A stretch of 8,894 bases of DNA from RGIG6353 sp045531285 (GTDB lineage: Bacteria > Bacillota > Clostridia > Oscillospirales > SIG627): assembly GCA_045531285.1 (NCBI GenBank), contig JAZSDT010000114.1:1-8894 (forward strand), in the 5' to 3' direction. The number at the start of each line of letters is the position of its first letter. Position 1 is the first letter of the stretch. Below the pieces are notes generated by a model, which worked only from the letters and a program-made list of their open reading frames with translations, was not told where the DNA came from and searched no databases. Shown piece by piece: positions 4,933-8,894 of the stretch. The position numbers and the translations under genes were made by a program.

Positions 4933-7335
4933 ATGGCATACGACTTTAAACACATCGAATCAAAATGGCAAAAAGCATGGGATGATGCCCATGTATTTGA
5001 AGCACAGGACATCTCTGACAAGCCCAAATTCTTCGGACTTGTTGAGTTCCCTTATCCCAGTGGCTCGGGAATGCACGTAGGTCACATAAAGGCATATTCG
5101 GGACTTGAGGTTGTCAGCCGTAAAAAGAGAATGCAGGGCTACAACGTCCTCTTCCCTATCGGATTTGACGCTTTCGGTCTGCCTACAGAAAACTCGGCTA
5201 TAAAGTTCAATACTCATCCAAGAATACTTACCGACGCCAATATCGAAAAGTTCACAAACCAGCTGAAGCGTGTGGGATTTTCTTTCGACTGGACCAGAAC
5301 CATTGATACGACCGACGAAAAATACTACAGATGGACTCAGCACATCTTCCTTGAGCTTTTCAAGAACGGTCTTGCATTCCGTGACACAGCACTTGTAAAC
5401 TACTGCCCTCACTGTAAGGTAGTTCTTTCCAACGAGGACTCTCAGGGCGGTAAGTGTGACATCTGCCACAACGATATCGTTCAGAAATCCAAGGACGTAT
5501 GGTATCTGCGCATAACAAAATACGCGGACAAGCTTCTTGAAGGACTTGACACTGTTGACTATCTTCCCCAGGTAAAGCAGCAGCAGGTTAACTGGATAGG
5601 TAAGTCTACAGGTGCTTTCGTAAACTTCAAGGTTGGCGGAACCGACGAAACTCTGCGCATTTACACAACACGTCCCGACACTCTTTTCGGTGTTACCTTT
5701 ATGGTTATCGCTCCAGAGCATCCTATGCTTGAGCGCTGCCGCGATAAGATAACCAACTTTGCAGAGCTTGAAGCCTACAAGGAAGAATGCGCCAAGAAGA
5801 CAGAATTCCAGCGTACACAGCTCAATAAGGACAAGACAGGTGTTGAGATAAAGGGAATTTGCGGTATCAATCCTCTCAACGGCAAGGAGATTCCCATTTA
5901 CGTTGCAGACTACGTAATGATGGGCTACGGCACAGGTGCTATTATGGCAGTTCCCGCACACGATGAGCGTGACTGGGAATTTGCAAAGAAATTCGGCATT
6001 GACATCATAGAGGTTATCAAGGGCGGCGACATCTCAAGCGAAGCGTACACAGGCGACGGCGAGATGGTTAACTCCGAATTTCTCAACGGCTATGACAACA
6101 AGAAGGACTCTATCAAGCGTATGATCGAGTACCTTGAAGAAAAGGGCATTGGCGAAGAGGGCGTACAGTACAAAATGAAGGACTGGGCGTTCAACCGTCA
6201 AAGATACTGGGGCGAGCCTATTCCCATTGTTCACTGTGAGCATTGCGGAATGGTACCCGTACCCGAAGAAGAGCTTCCTCTCAGACTCCCCGACGTAAAG
6301 AACTTTGAGCCCGGTGAGGGCGGCGAATCGCCTCTTGCAAAGATACCCGAGTTCGTTAACTGTAAGTGTCCCGTTTGCGGAAAGGATGCAAAGCGCGAAA
6401 CCGATACCATGCCTCAGTGGGCAGGTTCGTCCTGGTACTTCCTCCGCTACATTGACCCCAACAACGACAAGTGCATAGCAGACCCCGAAAAGCTCAAGTA
6501 TTGGATGCCTGTGGATTGGTACAACGGCGGTATGGAGCACGTTACACGTCATATGATATATTCACGTTTCTGGCACAAGTTCCTCTACGATATGGGCGAG
6601 GTCAACACCGAAGAGCCTTATGCAAAGAGAACGGCACAGGGACTTATTCTCGGTCCTGACGGTGAGAAAATGTCCAAGTCCAGAGGCAACGTAGTTGATC
6701 CCAACGAGGTAGTTGACCAGTACGGTGCAGACGTTCTCAGAACCTATATTCTCTTTATGGGCGACTACGGTGCGGCAGCTCCTTGGGACGTAAACGGTAT
6801 CAAGGGCTGTAAGAGATTCCTTGACAGAGTTGAGGCTCTTGCAGGTATGGCACAGGGCAAGGGCGTAACACCCGAGCTTGAATCACTCTTCCACAAGACA
6901 GTGAAGAAGGTCAGCCTTGACATTGACGATATGAAGTTCAACACAGCTATTGCGGCTATGATGACACTTCTCAATGAAATTTACGCAGTTGGCAAGATAA
7001 CCGTTGATGAGGTAAAGACTCTTGTTACCATTCTCTGTCCCTTCGCTCCTCACATTTGCGAAGAGCTTTGGGAAAGACTTGGAGGCAACGGACTCTGCTC
7101 GGCTACAAAATGGGCTGAGTGGGATGAGGCTAAGTGCGTAGACGACACAATTGAGATTGCAGTTCAGGTTCTTGGCAAGCTCAAGGGTACGATTACTGTT
7201 GCCGCAGATGCTGACAAGGACTCTGTACTTAACCTGGTAAAGAGTGATGCCCGCTTCACACCTTTCTTTGAAGGCAAAACTATCGTTAAGGAAATCTACG
7301 TTCCGGGCAAGATAGTAAATATAGTTGTAAAATAA
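4933..7335 (+). CDS. leuS: Leucyl-tRNA synthetase (LeuRS, class I, bacterial type)
   Basis: An 800-residue cytoplasmic class Ia synthetase that charges tRNA-Leu and proofreads mischarged tRNA. The catalytic signatures are PYPSGSGMHVGH (40-51, HIGH-type) and KMSKS (579-583). A CP1 editing insert is intact: TTRPDT (245-250) and GYGTGAIMAVPAHDERD (331-347) with the conserved editing aspartate Asp347. Two cysteine pairs at 158/161 and 175/178 form a probable zinc knuckle, and a second set lies at 435/438 and 479/482. The C-terminal anticodon-binding and tRNA-contacting regions are complete and length is ordinary. The ATG follows AGGAG at a 7-base gap. It is preceded by 480 noncoding bases in which I see no T-box, although Firmicutes leuS genes often carry one. 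No terminator follows, so readthrough into rpsU is likely. Confidence 0.97.
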   Translation: MAYDFKHIESKWQKAWDDAHVFEAQDISDKPKFFGLVEFPYPSGSGMHVGHIKAYSGLEVVSRKKRMQGYNVLFPIGFDAFGLPTENSAIKFNTHPRILTDANIEKFTNQLKRVGFSFDWTRTIDTTDEKYYRWTQHIFLELFKNGLAFRDTALVNYCPHCKVVLSNEDSQGGKCDICHNDIVQKSKDVWYLRITKYADKLLEGLDTVDYLPQVKQQQVNWIGKSTGAFVNFKVGGTDETLRIYTTRPDTLFGVTFMVIAPEHPMLERCRDKITNFAELEAYKEECAKKTEFQRTQLNKDKTGVEIKGICGINPLNGKEIPIYVADYVMMGYGTGAIMAVPAHDERDWEFAKKFGIDIIEVIKGGDISSEAYTGDGEMVNSEFLNGYDNKKDSIKRMIEYLEEKGIGEEGVQYKMKDWAFNRQRYWGEPIPIVHCEHCGMVPVPEEELPLRLPDVKNFEPGEGGESPLAKIPEFVNCKCPVCGKDAKRETDTMPQWAGSSWYFLRYIDPNNDKCIADPEKLKYWMPVDWYNGGMEHVTRHMIYSRFWHKFLYDMGEVNTEEPYAKRTAQGLILGPDGEKMSKSRGNVVDPNEVVDQYGADVLRTYILFMGDYGAAAPWDVNGIKGCKRFLDRVEALAGMAQGKGVTPELESLFHKTVKKVSLDIDDMKFNTAIAAMMTLLNEIYAVGKITVDEVKTLVTILCPFAPHICEELWERLGGNGLCSATKWAEWDEAKCVDDTIEIAVQVLGKLKGTITVAADADKDSVLNLVKSDARFTPFFEGKTIVKEIYVPGKIVNIVVK

Positions 7336-7348
7336 TTCTAAAAAACAC

Positions 7349-7377
7349 TTGACATTATCGGATTTATGTATTATAAT
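7349..7377 (+). promoter_or_regulatory. Consensus sigma-A promoter for rpsU
   Basis: TTGACA (7349-7354) and TATAAT (7372-7377) both match consensus perfectly with an ideal 17-bp spacer. The -35 starts 14 bases after the leuS stop. Expected transcription start is near 7384, giving a leader of about 60 bases before the GTG of rpsU. This is the strongest promoter in the window, as expected for a ribosomal protein gene. Confidence 0.92.
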
Positions 7378-7402
7378 TTCGTATGTGTAATAAATTCTTT
7401 TT

Positions 7403-7437
7403 GAGAATAATGTTCTCTTTGGAATGACAAAGGGAGG
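7403..7437 (+). promoter_or_regulatory. rpsU leader: two mutually exclusive hairpins over the Shine-Dalgarno
   Basis: The first possible hairpin is GAGAA/TTCTC (7403-7407 with 7413-7417). The second is TTCTCTTTG/CAAAGGGAG (7413-7421 with 7428-7436, loop GAATGA): 9 pairs including two G-U. Both use 7413-7417, so only one can form at a time. The second would bury nearly all of the strong ribosome-binding site AGGGAGG (7431-7437), 8 bases before the GTG. Translational control of S21 by this switch is inference; the complementarity itself is visible. Confidence 0.4.
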
Positions 7438-7445
7438 GATATAAA

Positions 7446-7622
7446 GTGGCAGAAGTAAAAATCAAAGAAAACGAATCTCTTGACAGTGCTATCCGCAGAT
7501 TTAAGAGACAGTGCGCAAGAAGTGGAGTTTTGTCAGAGCTTCGCAAGCGTGAGTGCTATGAAAAGCCCAGCGTAAAGCGTAAGAAGAAAGCAGAAGCTGC
7601 ACGTAAGCGCAAGTTCAAATAA
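7446..7622 (+). CDS. rpsU: 30S ribosomal protein S21 (bS21)
   Basis: A 58-residue, strongly basic small-subunit protein beginning with GTG and reading (M)AEVKIKENESLDSAIRRFK, then RQCARSGVLSELRKRECYEK and a lysine/arginine-rich tail. These are the S21 family signature and length. S21 sits near the 3' end of 16S rRNA, by the anti-Shine-Dalgarno region, and aids initiation. The GTG start is supported by AGGGAGG 8 bases upstream and by family alignment from the second residue. It has its own promoter just after leuS and a hairpin terminator 16 bases after its stop, so it can be a monocistronic unit, though leuS transcripts may read into it. Confidence 0.96.
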   Translation: MAEVKIKENESLDSAIRRFKRQCARSGVLSELRKRECYEKPSVKRKKKAEAARKRKFK

Positions 7623-7638
7623 GAACACACAAGGTTTT

Positions 7639-7667
7639 GCCAAGCCTGTTTCAACAGGCTTGGCTTT
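7639..7667 (+). terminator. Rho-independent terminator after rpsU
   Basis: An 11-bp G+C-rich stem, GCCAAGCCTGT/ACAGGCTTGGC (7639-7649 with 7654-7664), with a 4-base loop is followed by TTT, then ACTAAATTTT. The T-tract is short, so termination may be partial. That would let some transcript reach asd, for which I see no convincing promoter of its own. Confidence 0.8.
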
Positions 7668-7696
7668 ACTAAATTTTATGGTATTTGGAGGCTATT

Positions 7697-8773
7697 ATGA
7701 GCAAACTAAGAGTCGGTGTCGTTGGCTGTACAGGTATGGTTGGACAGCGTTTTATCACACTGCTTGACAATCATCCTTATTTTGACGTTACAGCTATCGC
7801 TGCTTCCAGTCGTTCCGCAGGTAAGACCTACGAAGAGGCTGTCAGCGGAAGATGGGCAATGAAAACTCCCATTCCCGAAATGGTAAAAAATATGGTTATC
7901 AAGGATGCTTCCGACATTCCCGCTATGAAGGAATGCGTTGACTTCATCCTTTGTGCCGTTGATATGAAAAAAGAAGAAATCATGGCGCTGGAGGAGGCTT
8001 ATGCAAAGGCTGAGATCCCCGTTGTTTCCAACAACTCGGCTCACCGCAAGACTCCCGACGTTCCCATGGTAATACCCGAAATAAATAACTCTCACATCGA
8101 GATAATCAAGGACCAGAAGAAGCGCCTTGGCACAACGAAGGGCTTTATTGCAGTTAAGCCCAATTGCTCAATTCAGAGCTACGTTCCTCTTCTTACTCCC
8201 CTTATGGAGTTCGGTCCCAAGAAGGTTGTTGTTTCTACTTATCAGGCAATTTCAGGTGCAGGTAAGACCTTCGAGTCATGGCCTGAAATGATCGACAACG
8301 TTATCCCTTACATCGGCGGTGAGGAAGAAAAGAGCGAAAAAGAACCTCTTAAGGTTTGGGGGCATATTGAGGACGGCGTTATCAAGGACAACACAGATAT
8401 TCAGATAACTTCCCAGTGCATCCGTGTACCCGTTACCGACGGACACCTTGCAACCACCTTCGTTACTTTTGAAAAGAAGCCTACCAAGGAACAGATCCTT
8501 GAGGCTTGGAAGAACTACAAGGGCAGACCTCAGGAGCTTGGTCTCCACTCTGCTCCTAAGCAGTTCATTACATATTTTGAGGAAGACAACCGCCCTCAGA
8601 CAGGTATTGACCGTGATATTGAACACGGTATGGGCATCACAGCAGGCAGACTCCGTGAGGATTCTATGTTCGACTACAAGTTCGTTGGTCTCTCACACAA
8701 CACCCTTCGCGGTGCGGCAGGCGGCTCACTCCTTCTTGCAGAGCTTCTCTACAAAGAGGGATACCTTTATTAA
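7697..8773 (+). CDS. asd: Aspartate-semialdehyde dehydrogenase, archaeal/fungal-type
   Basis: A 358-residue cytoplasmic enzyme that reduces aspartyl phosphate to aspartate semialdehyde with NADPH, feeding lysine, diaminopimelate, threonine and methionine synthesis. The Rossmann glycine motif is VGCTGMVGQ (9-17). The catalytic cysteine is Cys157 in KPNCSIQS, and the active-site histidine is His250 in TDGHLA. SNNSAHR (111-117) and GAGKTFESWPEMIDN also match. The overall pattern fits the branch found in archaea, fungi and many clostridia rather than the enterobacterial enzyme. I chose ATG 7697 because GGAGG ends 5 bases before it; an in-frame TTG at 7685 overlaps that site and is unlikely. Only 32 bases separate it from the rpsU terminator hairpin. 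Confidence 0.95.
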   Translation: MSKLRVGVVGCTGMVGQRFITLLDNHPYFDVTAIAASSRSAGKTYEEAVSGRWAMKTPIPEMVKNMVIKDASDIPAMKECVDFILCAVDMKKEEIMALEEAYAKAEIPVVSNNSAHRKTPDVPMVIPEINNSHIEIIKDQKKRLGTTKGFIAVKPNCSIQSYVPLLTPLMEFGPKKVVVSTYQAISGAGKTFESWPEMIDNVIPYIGGEEEKSEKEPLKVWGHIEDGVIKDNTDIQITSQCIRVPVTDGHLATTFVTFEKKPTKEQILEAWKNYKGRPQELGLHSAPKQFITYFEEDNRPQTGIDRDIEHGMGITAGRLREDSMFDYKFVGLSHNTLRGAAGGSLLLAELLYKEGYLY

Positions 8774-8806
8774 AAAACATTTTTCACTTTAGCTTTATTT
8801 TCTTTT

Positions 8807-8843
8807 AAACAGTTCACTTGGAGAAATTCCGAGTGAACTGTTT
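8807..8843 (+). terminator. Strong hairpin terminator after asd
   Basis: A perfect 12-bp stem, AAACAGTTCACT/AGTGAACTGTTT (8807-8818 with 8832-8843), extends through a T-G, two G-C and one A-T pair to a 5-base loop, about 16 pairs in all. It ends in TTT followed by ATGTTAT, with a TTTTT run a little further on. It lies 33 bases after the asd stop. The T-tract is interrupted, but the stem is very stable. Confidence 0.8.
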
Positions 8844-8894
8844 ATGTTATAGATTATTTTTATACCTAATCTACAAGGTAATTTTCCGCTTTCT

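Noticed and set aside
4705..4953. 82-codon minus-strand frame in the leuS upstream region
   Set aside because: It runs through repeats and into the leuS start, has no family resemblance, and its translation simply reads the repeat backwards.
4960..5961. 333-codon minus-strand frame within leuS
   Set aside because: It is a shadow of the well-supported LeuRS coding sequence, rich in cysteine and valine as expected from reading the opposite strand.
7685..7696. TTG at 7685 as the asd start
   Set aside because: It overlaps the GGAGG ribosome-binding site that serves the ATG at 7697, and family alignment begins at that ATG.
8852..8873. AGATTA/TAATCT inverted repeat as an additional terminator
   Set aside because: It is only six A/T-rich pairs with a 10-base loop and no T-run afterwards, so it is likely chance.
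8866..8892. Minus-strand frame ending KAENYLVD at a TAG, possibly the 3' end of a convergent gene
   Set aside because: Only eight codons lie inside the window. The position beyond a hairpin fits a convergent gene, but there is too little sequence to call it.

Overview
The window reads as a chromosomal housekeeping segment of a Gram-positive, low-to-mid GC clostridial bacterium, most likely an Oscillospiraceae/Ruminococcaceae-type gut or rumen anaerobe. This is inferred from gene order (yhbY, nadD, yqeK, an LCP gene and rsfS together, a Firmicutes arrangement), from the archaeal/fungal-type aspartate-semialdehyde dehydrogenase, and from the lysine/arginine-rich 58-residue S21. All recognisable genes lie on the + strand. 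I see no tRNA, rRNA, CRISPR array, transposase or phage gene.

Layout. Bases 1-274 are a repeat-bearing intergenic region, possibly containing the 3' end of a gene from outside the window. Bases 275-4452 form one tightly packed operon: rdgB (nucleotide-pool sanitation), yhbY (ribosome-associated RNA-binding protein), a fused nadD-yqeK (NAD synthesis plus HD-domain dinucleotide hydrolase), an LCP wall-polymer ligase with a long acidic hexapeptide-repeat tail, and rsfS (ribosome silencing). The first three junctions overlap by 4, 4 and 14 bases. Bases 4453-4932 are noncoding and repeat-rich. Then come leuS (4933-7335), rpsU with a GTG start, its own consensus promoter and a terminator (7349-7664), and asd (7697-8773), followed by a strong hairpin terminator.

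The least ordinary content is the intergenic DNA. An approximately 95-bp sequence upstream of rdgB recurs in inverted orientation just after rsfS (90 of 95 positions alike by my hand alignment), so an inverted repeat pair brackets the five-gene operon. Both copies also carry a 29-bp terminal block, but in the left copy about 108 bp separate it from the rest. A third, partial copy lies before leuS. An identical 35-base stretch that includes the Shine-Dalgarno core sits directly before both the rdgB and leuS start codons. A second small hairpin-bearing element with imperfect inverted ends lies between two tail copies before leuS. This looks like an uncharacterised MITE-like or leader-donating intergenic repeat family.

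Other points of interest are the 16-unit, 18-bp minisatellite in the LCP gene, the single-polypeptide NadD-YqeK fusion, and two mutually exclusive hairpins over the rpsU ribosome-binding site. The common theme of the genes is translation and ribosome status (YhbY, RsfS, LeuS, S21), with NAD/dinucleotide metabolism, wall assembly and lysine/threonine/diaminopimelate precursor supply alongside. I found no evidence for a defence system or other novel protein machine.
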